A DNA stretch of 23,820 nucleotides. It comes from CAZMNY01 sp964635375. Its GTDB lineage: Bacteria > Planctomycetota > Planctomycetia > Pirellulales > Pirellulaceae. The position numbers were made by a program, and so were the translations under genes. The notes under the pieces were generated by a model. The model was not told the origin of the DNA. It was given only the letters and a program-made list of their open reading frames with translations, and made no database searches. The stretch lies in contig CAZWOU010000109.1 in assembly GCA_964635375.1 (NCBI GenBank), positions 1 through 23,820 of the forward strand. The letters are read 5' to 3'. Positions 15,484 through 23,489 of this stretch are shown piece by piece. The stretch's first letter is position 1. The number at the start of each line of letters is the position of its first letter.

Positions 15484-16458
15484 CTACAACCCAACGCGTT
15501 CGCCCTGTGCAGCGACGCGATGCCCGCGACTGCGGATCCTACTGACAGCGTCAGAGTTGCTTTGCAGCGCGGGGTTGGTGTGGTTGAGATGGATGAAACG
15601 AACCTTATCGCGTTCGCGCGCGGGTAGTGAAGCGAATCGACGCATGCTTTCAGAGACAAACGGATGGGGAATCTTCGACATATCCCGCCCCGGAAGTTCA
15701 CCGTTCTCGAAGAAAGTTCCGTCGACATAGGCCACGTCGACTTCCGCAAGCACGGTTTCGATTCGCGTGCTCCAGCGATCCCATTTGTCGATATCGGGCA
15801 GAATGAGAACGCATCGACTTGGGCCCTGCACAATGAAGCCCACTGTCTCGGAGTATTCGTCGCGATGGGGCACCAGTATCGGGGTCACGCCAATCCGCTC
15901 ATTTAGCCGAGTCGACTCTCCGTCGGCGAGCGTTTGCAAGACGATTTGTTCTAAGCGGACAAGTTGCCCCCAAGGTCCGTTGTTCCGCAAGAATGACGCC
16001 ATTCGCGGCATGACCAAGACCTTCGTTTTCTGAGCGCCAATAACTTCTCGGCCCAAGTGAATCAGTCCGGCATAGTGTCCAACGTGGGCATGGCTGAGCA
16101 AGATTCCGTCGAGCCCCGGCGTGGCTCGGCCAGGCGAGATGCCGTCGAGCAATCGGAGCTGATCCGGAAAATTGGGGGTGCATTCGATCATCCAACGTTG
16201 GTTGGACTTCGGATCCACGATGGCGAACGAGGTCGCGAAACGTCGCAGCTCGCGGTCCTTCCAAGCATTCCTGCAACACGCCTTGCTGCATCCAGCTTGC
16301 GGGTATCCGGCATCCTGGGCGATGCCCAGCACGACCAGGAAAGGCGAGTCCCCTCGCAGTCTCCCTTGTACTGAGGAGGGCAGAACCTGCCCACAGCCGG
16401 CGGCAAGTGTGAGCGAAATGGCGGTGCGGCGAGTGACAATTGGACTGGCTGGTTGCAT
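15484..16458 (-). CDS. Tat-exported metallo-beta-lactamase-fold hydrolase, PqqB-like
   Basis: This 324-residue protein has a twin-arginine start (TRRTAISLTLAAGCG, R10-R11), which suggests Tat-dependent export. The mature part resembles PqqB and related MBL-fold proteins: VVLGIAQDAGYPQAGC (with Cys 57, 61 and 62 nearby), LSHAHVGHYAGLIHLGRE (H123, H125, H128), VPHRDEYSETVGF (H198, D200), LPDIDKW (D222, D224) and IHLNHTNP (H290, H293). The classical HxHxDH motif is HAHVGH, so the metal-binding Asp is Gly. I recall this GHY variant as normal in a PqqB-like group, not as damage. The substrate is unknown; no other pqq gene is in the window, so calling it PqqB would be unsafe. It follows the DUF1338 gene by 62 bases on the same strand. 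Confidence 0.82.
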   Translation of the reverse strand: MQPASPIVTRRTAISLTLAAGCGQVLPSSVQGRLRGDSPFLVVLGIAQDAGYPQAGCSKACCRNAWKDRELRRFATSFAIVDPKSNQRWMIECTPNFPDQLRLLDGISPGRATPGLDGILLSHAHVGHYAGLIHLGREVIGAQKTKVLVMPRMASFLRNNGPWGQLVRLEQIVLQTLADGESTRLNERIGVTPILVPHRDEYSETVGFIVQGPSRCVLILPDIDKWDRWSTRIETVLAEVDVAYVDGTFFENGELPGRDMSKIPHPFVSESMRRFASLPARERDKVRFIHLNHTNPALQSNSDAVSRIRSRGHRVAAQGERVGL

Positions 16459-16520
16459 CGTCGTTCAGTCCGGAAAGGACGCCGTTCTTCGTTGCGGCCC
16501 GCTCTGCGACCCAGGAGTAG

Positions 16521-17465
16521 TTAGCTTTTCTTCGTGCGAGTCATCTCGAACAGACTCGTCGCTTGCGGCCCGAGGAATCCTTCAAAGCGAACCGGGTTGC
16601 CCTCGTCGTCCAGTTGCATGGCCCGTTCTGCCAGTTCGAGATAGGCGTATGTCCAGGGCATCGTGGCCGATTCGCCATCTTCGTCGCGAACGGCTACATC
16701 AATCGTCACCGCTTGGGTGGCGCTCTGGCGAAGCGCCGCGCCCGGCTCGCCCTCAATCGACTCTTTCATGGGCACGCCAGCCTTGAGTAGCGCGTCGACA
16801 GTCTTGTCAATTGAGTCGAGCGCGGGTGCGCCGTGCGAATCGATCAGGCAGGTAAAGTGATTAATGCTGTATCCGTGCAGCATCACCCACGCACCATACT
16901 GCGAGACCTCGTTGACCTGCTCGACGGCGGACTGTTTGGGAGCATCCCACGCAGGCGACAAGAACCAGTCGGACGCGTGCTCAAGCAACCCGGTGAGTTT
17001 TGCTTCGTCCATACCGTCGTCGATGGAAGCGAGCGACGCCAGGAATTCCTGGGTCGGCGGCGGGCGATGGGTGGACAATGTGTCGCCGATTATGTCCCGA
17101 GATTTCTTGGGCAATTCGTTTGCGCGAAGTTCCGAAATAAAGATCTTGGGGAGTCGAGGGTCCGGCGGCGCCAAGTGAATCGCGCTCAGGCACTTGTCGG
17201 GAAACGCATAGCCACCGGCCGGTTGAAAGCCAAACGCCTCAAAGATTCGCGAAATCGTGGCGATGCCGCAGAAGGGGTCTTGCCAGGCAATTGTGCGCAG
17301 AGCGATGTGATCGTTAACAAACGACGCCCCCTCGTCCGCGATCACTTGTTCATAGGTCTGAACGAACTCCACTCGATCGCGATACCGCTTCCAAAGTCGA
17401 TCGAGCAAGGCCGCGGCAAACAACTGCCTCGGTTGGCTCAAGCCAAGTGCCAAATGCGGTCCCAT
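16521..17465 (-). CDS. DUF1338 protein, 2-oxoadipate dioxygenase/decarboxylase-like
   Basis: This 314-residue protein matches DUF1338 (HglS/YdcJ-related, vicinal-oxygen-chelate fold). Characterised members convert 2-oxoadipate to D-2-hydroxyglutarate with Fe(II) in lysine catabolism. Candidate metal ligands are in place: H53 in NDHIALRT, H203 in GYSINHFT and E277 in YAYLEL. Other family stretches are FISELRANELPKKSR and the C-terminal FEGFLGPQATSLFEMTR. At 314 residues it is shorter than HglS of about 460, so the substrate may differ. The start is the only family-consistent ATG and has a poor Shine-Dalgarno site. A possible promoter lies at 17505-17533. The metabolic partner genes of lysine catabolism are not nearby. 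Confidence 0.82.
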   Translation of the reverse strand: MGPHLALGLSQPRQLFAAALLDRLWKRYRDRVEFVQTYEQVIADEGASFVNDHIALRTIAWQDPFCGIATISRIFEAFGFQPAGGYAFPDKCLSAIHLAPPDPRLPKIFISELRANELPKKSRDIIGDTLSTHRPPPTQEFLASLASIDDGMDEAKLTGLLEHASDWFLSPAWDAPKQSAVEQVNEVSQYGAWVMLHGYSINHFTCLIDSHGAPALDSIDKTVDALLKAGVPMKESIEGEPGAALRQSATQAVTIDVAVRDEDGESATMPWTYAYLELAERAMQLDDEGNPVRFEGFLGPQATSLFEMTRTKKS

Positions 17466-17504
17466 GGCGCGTTCCCGAATAGGTGATCGGAATGGATGTA
17501 GGAA

Positions 17505-17533
17505 ACCATACTAGAATGTGCAATGGCGAACAA
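17505..17533 (-). promoter_or_regulatory. Possible sigma70-type promoter for the DUF1338 gene
   Basis: On the minus strand TTGTTC (17533-17528) and TATGGT (17510-17505) are 17 bases apart. The predicted start of transcription is near 17498, giving a short leader of about 33 bases before the ATG at 17465. The -35 match is only 3/6. The 209-base gap after ftsY supports an independent transcript. Confidence 0.35.
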
Positions 17534-17674
17534 GGAATTCAAATGGAAAAGACCAGAAAGCCCCGGTTAGCACAATGCGCTGAGCCACGTCAAGTCTTCG
17601 AGCAAGCTGTTCCGGCAGCCGAACAGGCAGACGTTGTCCATGGATACAACAGGGACGCTCCACGCTGGTCCTAA

Positions 17675-18748
17675 TCACACCCGCTCATCGAATAGGGCCT
17701 CGACGAAGCGATCGACGCGAAACAGCTCCAAGTCGTCTGGGGTCTCGCCGACGCCGATGTATTTCACCGGAAGGCTGAACTGTTGGCGAATAGGAACAAC
17801 AACGCCCCCTTTGGCGGTGCCGTCGAGCTTTGCCAGAACGATGCCCGTGCAGCCGGCTGCTTCGGAGAATCCCTGGGCTTGGCTAATAGCGTTTTGGCCC
17901 GCAGTTGCGTCAAGCACCAGCAGCACTTCGTGGGGGGCGTCCGGAATCTGCTTTTGAATAACGCGGCGAATCTTCGCCAACTCATCCATCAAGTTGGACT
18001 GGGTCTGCAGCCGCCCAGCTGTATCGATGATACAGACGTCTGCGTTGGACTCCTTCGCAGCAGCCACAGCCCGATGGGCGACGCTCGCCGGGTCGCCTCC
18101 TTGATCGCCCTTCACAATTTCGGCGCCGAGACGCTCCGCCCAGATCGACAGCTGAGCGACGGCCGCCGCGCGAAACGTGTCACCTGCGCCCAGAACAACG
18201 CTCTTGCCGTCGTTCAGGAACATCTTGGCCAACTTGGCGATCGAGGTCGTCTTTCCGGAACCATTGACCCCCACGACCATAACCACCGTCGGGCCCTCCT
18301 TGGCAAACTCAATCGGATACTCGGGCTGGGCAAGCAGTTCGGCAAATTTGGACTTGATGACAGCCAGCACGTCCTGGAGCTGAACTTTTCGGCCGCGATA
18401 GTCACGCTGAATCTCGTCGCGAATCTCATTCGCCGCGGCCACGCCCATGTCGGTCTTGACCAGGATCGCATAGAGCGGAGTCAAAAACGAATCATCGACC
18501 AATTCGCCTTCGGACTTCAGAAGATCGCGGATGTCGGTTTGCAGCAGATCGGACGTCTTCTTGAGCCCGCTGCGAAGCCTGGCCCAAAGCCCCTTCTTCG
18601 GTGCGGCGTCAGCCTCTGTTTGCGTTCCTTCTGGCTGCCTTGAGTCGGCAGGCTGGTTGCGAGGATCACCTGAACCGTCGGCGGACTGGCCCTCTTCGAC
18701 GGCGTCCGTCGGTTCGGATTTTTTCCGCAAGCGGTCAAAGATACCCAT
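17675..18748 (-). CDS. ftsY: Signal recognition particle receptor FtsY
   Basis: This 357-residue SRP GTPase docks ribosome-SRP complexes at the inner membrane for co-translational insertion. An acidic, low-complexity A-like region (about 10-50) precedes the N domain (about 55-140). The G domain holds GVNGSGKT at 160-167, DTFRAAAVAQL at 190-200, DTAGRLQTQ at 242-250 and AKLDGTAKGGV at 306-316. The A region is short compared with Escherichia coli FtsY, as in many other bacteria. The ATG at 18748 is preceded by AGGGAG with an 8-base spacer. The nusB stop lies 82 bases upstream on the same strand, so the two may share a transcript. Confidence 0.95.
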   Translation of the reverse strand: MGIFDRLRKKSEPTDAVEEGQSADGSGDPRNQPADSRQPEGTQTEADAAPKKGLWARLRSGLKKTSDLLQTDIRDLLKSEGELVDDSFLTPLYAILVKTDMGVAAANEIRDEIQRDYRGRKVQLQDVLAVIKSKFAELLAQPEYPIEFAKEGPTVVMVVGVNGSGKTTSIAKLAKMFLNDGKSVVLGAGDTFRAAAVAQLSIWAERLGAEIVKGDQGGDPASVAHRAVAAAKESNADVCIIDTAGRLQTQSNLMDELAKIRRVIQKQIPDAPHEVLLVLDATAGQNAISQAQGFSEAAGCTGIVLAKLDGTAKGGVVVPIRQQFSLPVKYIGVGETPDDLELFRVDRFVEALFDERV

Positions 18749-18830
18749 GCTATTGCTCCCTGATGCATATTCGCGCCGCTATCTCTCGCCGACAGTCGGC
18801 CAGCAGGCAATGATTCTACCGTTCGTTTGT

Positions 18831-19238
18831 CTACTCGCCTTGGTCTCGGAAAATGCGATCCAGAAGCCCATTGACAAATTGGGCCGAATTATCTCCACCG
18901 TACCGTTTCGCCAACTCAATCGCCTCGTTGATGGCAACTCGACCAGGCGTTTCGGCGTAGAGAATCTCAAAGGCGCCAATGCGAATGATGTTGCGGTCAA
19001 TGACCGCCATTCGACCCAAACTCCAATTCGCCGCTCGCTGCCCAAGCATCTCGTCCAATTCACTACGGTTGCGGCGTACTCCGCTGATCAGGCTCTGAGC
19101 AAATTCGACGAGGGCGGAATCATTGTGCAAACGGCCGCCGACAAACAGGTCGGCGGTGTGCATATTGCGATCGGGGTTGATATCGTCTTCGTAGAGAACC
19201 TGCAAAGCGACTTCGCGGGCGCGGCTGCGACGAGCCAT
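18831..19238 (-). CDS. nusB: Transcription antitermination factor NusB
   Basis: This all-helical protein of 135 residues, the usual NusB length, binds boxA RNA with NusE/S10 and promotes antitermination on rRNA operons. The N-terminal ARRSRAREVALQVLYEDD and the C-terminal VAINEAIELAKRYGGDNSAQFVNGLLDRI are diagnostic. I place the start at ATG 19238 because the family begins there (MARRSRAREVALQ). The open frame reaches a TTG at 19283, but those extra 15 residues have no family character. The ATG has a pyrimidine-rich leader without a Shine-Dalgarno site. It sits downstream of ribH after a 241-base gap that contains a perfect TATAAT. Confidence 0.93.
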   Translation of the reverse strand: MARRSRAREVALQVLYEDDINPDRNMHTADLFVGGRLHNDSALVEFAQSLISGVRRNRSELDEMLGQRAANWSLGRMAVIDRNIIRIGAFEILYAETPGRVAINEAIELAKRYGGDNSAQFVNGLLDRIFRDQGE

Positions 19239-19327
19239 AGGGGGAAACCGGTTGAGTCTGAGGAAGGAAACGGCGCGAGCCAATGTGAAGCCAAGGCGGG
19301 GCTCGAGGGCGATCGAGTTCGTCCTTG

Positions 19328-19333
19328 ATTATA
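19328..19333 (-). promoter_or_regulatory. Possible -10 element of a nusB promoter
   Basis: TATAAT occurs on the minus strand about 90 bases upstream of the nusB start, in the 241-base ribH-nusB gap. A TTGTGG lies 15 bases upstream and a better TTGGCA 21 bases upstream; neither has ideal spacing. It suggests, but does not show, that nusB-ftsY can be transcribed separately from ribH. Confidence 0.35.
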
Positions 19334-19479
19334 CCGCTTTCAGGTTTTCCACAATGCCAACTACAGGCGTTGCGGCGATTTGTGGTGCGTTGGCCCCGTA
19401 GGGCGATCCCGCAAGGCGACCCCGTTCTTTCTTCGTCCTGAGTTTTGCGAGTTTCATCTAGCTTCTCCCCGATGAGGCC

Positions 19480-19956
19480 TCACTGGGTTTGCTGAAGCCT
19501 ACGCAGCAACCCCACCATTTCTAACGCCGCCTCGGCGCATTCGTGCCCCTTGTTGCCCACCGATCCGCCAGCGCGGTTGAGGGCTTGCTCGAGCGACTGG
19601 CAAGTCAAGACGCCGAACAAGACTGGCATCCGATACTCGAGAGACAGATTTCCAAGAGCCGAGCTGACTTGGCGGTTGATATGTTGATCGTGAGTCGTCT
19701 CGCCGCGAATCACGGCGCCGAGACAGAGGATGGCCTGGTATCGCCCCCCGGCGGCCAATTCCGCCGCCACTAAAGGCAGCTCCCAAGCGCCCGGCGCCCA
19801 AGCGACGTCGATCTGGCTGTCCGCGACGCCTTGCCCCATCAACGTCTCCACCGCGCCATCGAGCAGACGCGCCGTTATCGTCTCGTTGTACCGCGACACG
19901 GCGATCGCGTAACGGGCGTCGGAAATGGCGTCGAGCGGCTTGAGGATTTGGGGCAT
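19480..19956 (-). CDS. ribH: 6,7-dimethyl-8-ribityllumazine synthase
   Basis: This 158-residue enzyme condenses 5-amino-6-ribitylaminouracil with dihydroxybutanone phosphate in the penultimate step of riboflavin synthesis, usually as a 60-mer or pentamer. Family motifs are SRYNE at 21-25, PGAWELPL at 55-62, GAVIRGETTHD at 80-90 (H89 the likely catalytic His), FGVLT at 114-118 and GNKGHECAEAA at 134-144. The length is normal. The start fits the family; the ribosome binding site is weak. It follows rho by 68 bases on the same strand, too short a space for an FMN riboswitch, and none is visible. Confidence 0.95.
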   Translation of the reverse strand: MPQILKPLDAISDARYAIAVSRYNETITARLLDGAVETLMGQGVADSQIDVAWAPGAWELPLVAAELAAGGRYQAILCLGAVIRGETTHDQHINRQVSSALGNLSLEYRMPVLFGVLTCQSLEQALNRAGGSVGNKGHECAEAALEMVGLLRRLQQTQ

Positions 19957-20024
19957 ATCGGGCGAGATCTCGGTATTGGGGCCAGGACTAGGGGCGCGGG
20001 CGGTTGACGCTTCGTCGCGGTGAC

Positions 20025-21443
20025 TCAGCCTAGGTTCATCCCCATCAGAAATTCAGCATTGGTCTTGGTTTTCTGCAATCGGGATGTCAGCAATTCCATC
20101 GCGTCGGGTGCGTTCATCTCAGCGAGGACGCGGCGGAGAACGCAAACGCGGCGATACTCATCCGGATCCATCAACATCTCCTCCCGCCGAGTGCCGCTGC
20201 CATTGATGTCGATGGCTGGCCAAATCCGCCGGTCTACGATTCTTCGGTCCAGGACAATTTCCAAGTTTCCCGTCCCTTTGAATTCCTCGAAAATCACGTC
20301 GTCCATCTTGCTGCCCGTGTCGACGAGGGCCGTCGCCAAAATCGTCAACGACCCGCCCTCCTCAACTCGCCGCGCCGAACCAAAAAATCGCTTCGGTTGT
20401 TGTAGAGCGTTGGCGTCGAGTCCGCCCGACAGCAACTTTCCAGACTGCTGGCACTCGCCATTCCAGGCGCGCGCCAAGCGCGTGATCGAGTCGAGGAAGA
20501 TGACGACGTCAATCCCATACTCCACCATCCGTTTTGCTTTCTCAATGACCATCTGCGAGACCTGCACATGGCGAGACGGAGGTTCGTCGAAGGTCGAGCT
20601 GACGACTTCGCAGTTTTCGCCGCGGACTTCGCGCTCCATGTCCGTAACTTCTTCCGGTCGTTCATCGATCAACAGCATGATCACGTAACATTCCGGAAAA
20701 TTCTTCAGCACGGCTCGGGCCATCTTTTGCAGCAATATCGTTTTGCCGGCCCGCGGAGGACTGACGATCAGGCCTCGCTGGCCAAATCCGATCGGCGTCA
20801 CAAGATCCACGACGCGAGTTGATACTTCGTCGCCCTCCGTCTCCATGACAATCCGCCGATCCGGGTGCATTGGAGTCAGATCGTCAAAGGGGACCTTATC
20901 CGTCATCAAGTTGGGATCTTCGTAGTTGATGGCTTCGACGCGAAGCAAGGCGAAATAACGCTCGTTCTCCTTGGGAGGACGTATTTGCCCTGAGACAGTC
21001 GATCCCGTCTGCAACCCAAATCGACGGATCTGGCTGGGCGAGACGTAAATATCGTCTGGACACGAGAGGTAATGGTAGTCCGGGCTGCGGAGGAAACCGA
21101 AACCGTCAGGAAGAATCTCCAGCGTCCCCTCGCCATACATCAAACCGTTGAGCTTGACTCTCTCTTTCAAGATCTTGAAGATCAGATCCTGCTTCTTGAG
21201 GCCGGAGACTTCGCTCACATTTTCTCTGCGAGCCTCCTCCATCAGTTGAGACATGTTCAGCTTCTGCAACTCAGCGATGTGGATTTCGCCCTGCTTGATG
21301 CGCTCATAGCGCTCATGCGGATCTTCCGAATCTCGTTTCTGATTCTTGCCCTCGGCCGCGATCTCTTCGGCCAACGACAGTTCCTTCTTCAAGCCGTCGC
21401 CCGACTCGCTGGACGGCGTCCGCGTATTCCTGGTTTTTGACAT
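20025..21443 (-). CDS. rho: Transcription termination factor Rho
   Basis: This 472-residue protein is the hexameric RNA helicase that ends transcription. A charged N-terminal extension (about 1-50) leads into the Rho N-domain (IAELQKLNMSQLMEEAR, VSGLKKQDLIFKILK). The RNA-binding cold-shock-like domain follows (GTLEILPDGFGFLRSP, DIYVSPSQIRRFGLQ, about 105-180). The ATPase core has P-loop SPPRAGKTI at 228-236, LIDERPEEVTDMEREV at 258-273, LDSITRLARAWN at 317-328, and the Q/R-loop region SGKLLSGGLDANALQQPKRFFGSARR. I choose ATG 21443 (MSKTRNTRTPS), which has GGAG 10 bases upstream; the open frame extends 34 codons to 21545 without family character. The coaE stop is 195 bases upstream on the same strand. 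Confidence 0.95.
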   Translation of the reverse strand: MSKTRNTRTPSSESGDGLKKELSLAEEIAAEGKNQKRDSEDPHERYERIKQGEIHIAELQKLNMSQLMEEARRENVSEVSGLKKQDLIFKILKERVKLNGLMYGEGTLEILPDGFGFLRSPDYHYLSCPDDIYVSPSQIRRFGLQTGSTVSGQIRPPKENERYFALLRVEAINYEDPNLMTDKVPFDDLTPMHPDRRIVMETEGDEVSTRVVDLVTPIGFGQRGLIVSPPRAGKTILLQKMARAVLKNFPECYVIMLLIDERPEEVTDMEREVRGENCEVVSSTFDEPPSRHVQVSQMVIEKAKRMVEYGIDVVIFLDSITRLARAWNGECQQSGKLLSGGLDANALQQPKRFFGSARRVEEGGSLTILATALVDTGSKMDDVIFEEFKGTGNLEIVLDRRIVDRRIWPAIDINGSGTRREEMLMDPDEYRRVCVLRRVLAEMNAPDAMELLTSRLQKTKTNAEFLMGMNLG

Positions 21444-21637
21444 GAGCGAATGCTCCATTGTGGGATGACTGCGCCGAACAGGCGCCAAATCAAGGAGTGG
21501 GTTTCCACAAGCGCGAATGGCTTTGGCGGAAGGTGGGAGTAGCACCGTAATTGAAAAAGGATGATCTACAATTCAAACCAACGTATATGGCTGTAAGAGG
21601 GTTGTTGAAATGGGTTGTCGAGGTTGGCGTCGGGGCT

Positions 21638-22246
21638 TCAGTGAATTCGTTCGACGACATCCCGCCACCATTGCGACAGGCGAGCTCGAGTCTCCCTGGG
21701 GGGGACGTCGGTCGAGATCGTCATGTCCGCACGTTGTTTCTTAATCTCAATTGGAGCCTGTGACGTTTCCCGCTTTTCAAGTTCTTTTTCCGACCAACCT
21801 CGCTGTAATGCCCTTTCGCGTCTGTTTGCCAGTGAGGCCTCTACGAAAATGACCGTATCACAGAATCCGTCCCAACCCGCCTCAAACAACAAAGCCGCGT
21901 CCAAAACGACAGCGACCGCGTTCTCTTCTCGTGCTTTCTGTATCTGCTGTTGAAGGCGCTGGCCAATTCGAGGATGGGTGACCGATTCCAGAAAAGACAA
22001 TTCTTCCGCTGCCTGGGGCGAGTCGCCAAACACCCGCGACGCGACTGCCTGACGGTCGATCTGCCCCTCCAACGTCATGACATCCATTCCCCAGCGGTCA
22101 TCCAACTGCCGAATCACCGACGCCTCCGTTAATACCTCATGCCCAACACGGTCTGCATCCAAAACGACCCCCCCAAACTCCCCCAACAAACCGCTAATCG
22201 TGCTCTTTCCGCTCGCAATGCCACCGACAATTCCAATGACCAACAT
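21638..22246 (-). CDS. coaE: Dephospho-CoA kinase
   Basis: This 202-residue enzyme phosphorylates the 3'-OH of dephospho-CoA in the last step of coenzyme A synthesis. The P-loop is GGIASGKST at 8-16, followed by VLDADRVGHEVL, VTHPRIGQRLQQQIQ, VVLDAALLFEAGWDGFCD and VEASLANRRERALQRGWSEKELEKR, all typical of CoaE. The length is normal. The start has AAGGTG about eight bases upstream. It heads the minus-strand run coaE-rho-ribH-nusB-ftsY. No strong promoter is visible; a weak TTGACG-N19-TAGATT (22437-22407) lies upstream. Confidence 0.94.
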   Translation of the reverse strand: MLVIGIVGGIASGKSTISGLLGEFGGVVLDADRVGHEVLTEASVIRQLDDRWGMDVMTLEGQIDRQAVASRVFGDSPQAAEELSFLESVTHPRIGQRLQQQIQKAREENAVAVVLDAALLFEAGWDGFCDTVIFVEASLANRRERALQRGWSEKELEKRETSQAPIEIKKQRADMTISTDVPPRETRARLSQWWRDVVERIH

Positions 22247-22627
22247 TCACACACCTTGCTTCGGCGAAGTCCGGTCTTGTTCTCAGCTACGATGCCAGCG
22301 ACGCTACGAAAGCGAATTTAATAACCGCAGACCATCCAGTCAGGAATCTCCGGAGAGGACAAATCCGACATTGTCACGGTAGCGCAGCGCGTTCCGCAGT
22401 GATAAAAATCTAGTGAATACGAAGGTGGGATCGTCAACGCGCAGCAAGCAGGAGGGGATGGGAACACACAATGGGAGCGACAGGGTTTGAGCGGGAGGCA
22501 CAAACGGAACGGTTTGGATTGTGGATCGGAACCTTGGCGGTGAGACTTCACCACCGGAAGGTTGTGTTAATCATAGCCGCTTTTGGCCTCTCGTTCCAGT
22601 CAAGACCAGAGTTTGACGGCATCCTGG
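22247..22627. other. Intergenic region, 381 bases
   Basis: This gap lies between coaE and the small membrane protein gene, both on the minus strand. It holds the hairpin at 22532-22561 and a weak minus-strand promoter-like pair at 22437-22407. The open frames present are short, unlike any protein I recognise, and mostly lack ribosome binding sites. I see no RNA gene. Confidence 0.6.
22532..22561 (-). terminator. Stem-loop downstream of the membrane protein gene
   Basis: Read on the minus strand, CCTT, GGT and GGTGA pair with TCACC, GCC and AAGG around an AGTC loop. This gives 12 pairs (one G-U) with a two-base bulge. The G-U pair becomes a C-A mismatch on the plus strand, so a minus-strand RNA is favoured. 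It lies 66 bases after the stop at 22628. Little T-rich sequence follows, so it may be a 3'-end stability element. Confidence 0.4.
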
Positions 22628-23092
22628 TCAACTTGACTCGTCTCCGCTGGTAAAACCAGCCAGGTCGCCTAGGCCAACAAAGTAGGATGCCTCCCACGCC
22701 ACCACGGAAACCACCGGACCAATGAAAGCGCCAACCACAAGACCCGACGTCAACAGTGGCAGCCCTAGGTCGCCCCAGCCCATGAGCATATAGATATGAC
22801 CAATCACAAACCCGCAAATGGCGCAAAGCGCTGGCCCTAAGAACACACCGTAAGTAAAACCAGTACACACCCCCCATGCAGGTGACATCGGCACCTTTTG
22901 TTCGCTGCTGGAAAGATTGCCGGCGAGATTTCCCATCGCCCAGCCGAGGACCACTCCGGGGACTCCACCGATGACAAGGCCAGCCAGCAATTGGGTAAGG
23001 ACGCCGTCAGTCCAACCGGAGTACATCGAGACAGACACAGCGACCAAACTGCCGATCAAGCCAGCCAACCCCACTCCGACGGCAACTTTCAT
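22628..23092 (-). CDS. Small Gly-rich integral membrane protein, unknown function
   Basis: This 154-residue protein has about four hydrophobic segments (near 3-25, 32-58, 74-103 and 109-142) dense in Gly, Val, Leu and Ala, including GxxxG-like spacing (GLVIGGVPGVVLGWAMGNLAG). A hydrophilic loop with Ser/Glu/Lys (59-72) separates the two halves, which look loosely similar, so an internal duplication is possible. The ATG at 23092 has GGAG seven bases upstream. I do not recognise a family. It stands alone between two gene-poor stretches and is divergent from the partial gene at the right edge. Glycine-zipper proteins or small channels would look similar, but nothing fixes a function. Confidence 0.7.
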   Translation of the reverse strand: MKVAVGVGLAGLIGSLVAVSVSMYSGWTDGVLTQLLAGLVIGGVPGVVLGWAMGNLAGNLSSSEQKVPMSPAWGVCTGFTYGVFLGPALCAICGFVIGHIYMLMGWGDLGLPLLTSGLVVGAFIGPVVSVVAWEASYFVGLGDLAGFTSGDESS

Positions 23093-23489
23093 CTCATATC
23101 TCCATCACATGTTCAGGTCTGCACAACCACCAGCTACGTCAGCCGATCGACGCGATTCGATTGGTGGACGTGATTGAGTCTCTTGCTGGCTGAGTATATC
23201 GTCCGTCCGCAGCCAGCACCACGGCAGAGGTCTTGCTGAGGCGGCGGGTTACGCTGGTTGCAGGGGCAGCGGGCGAGGCCCGGGGCCACAGACTGGGGCG
23301 GATTTTATTGACACTTCCCAGGCTGCTGTTTACCATCGGTTTAGGTCATTTCACACTCGTCAAGCCGTAAGACCTCAGCGGCCGCTGGGAGCTTGCGGAA
23401 TAGTTCGCAGTTGCCCAGGCGAATGATCCTTCGCTTGCCCGTTTCCCAGCGAACCACTTCGAGAATTTCTCGACGGAGAATTCAAAACT
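23093..23489. other. Divergent intergenic region, 397 bases
   Basis: This stretch separates the minus-strand membrane protein from the plus-strand partial gene. It contains a strong sigma70-like promoter at 23308-23336, which would give a leader of about 147 bases. A possible 38-codon minus-strand open frame (stop TAA at 23341-23343, possible GTG start near 23457) covers much of the leader. The rest shows nothing I can name. Confidence 0.6.
23308..23336 (+). promoter_or_regulatory. Sigma70-type promoter for the right-edge gene
   Basis: A perfect TTGACA (23308-23313) is followed after exactly 17 bases by TACCAT (23331-23336, 4/6 match). The predicted transcription start is near 23343, leaving a leader of about 147 bases before the ATG at 23490. 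It is the best promoter match I found in the window. Confidence 0.6.

Noticed and set aside
15484..16458. Naming the metallo-hydrolase PqqB
   Set aside because: No pqqA, pqqC, pqqD or pqqE is nearby, and the Tat signal and altered HxHxGH motif indicate a different group.
19957..20024. FMN riboswitch in front of ribH
   Set aside because: The rho-ribH gap is only 68 bases and shows no RFN-element pattern; an FMN riboswitch needs well over 100 bases.
22318..22554. 78-codon minus-strand open frame between coaE and the membrane protein
   Set aside because: It crosses the stem-loop, has a Cys/Pro/Ser-rich composition unlike neighbouring genes, and no ribosome binding site or family likeness.
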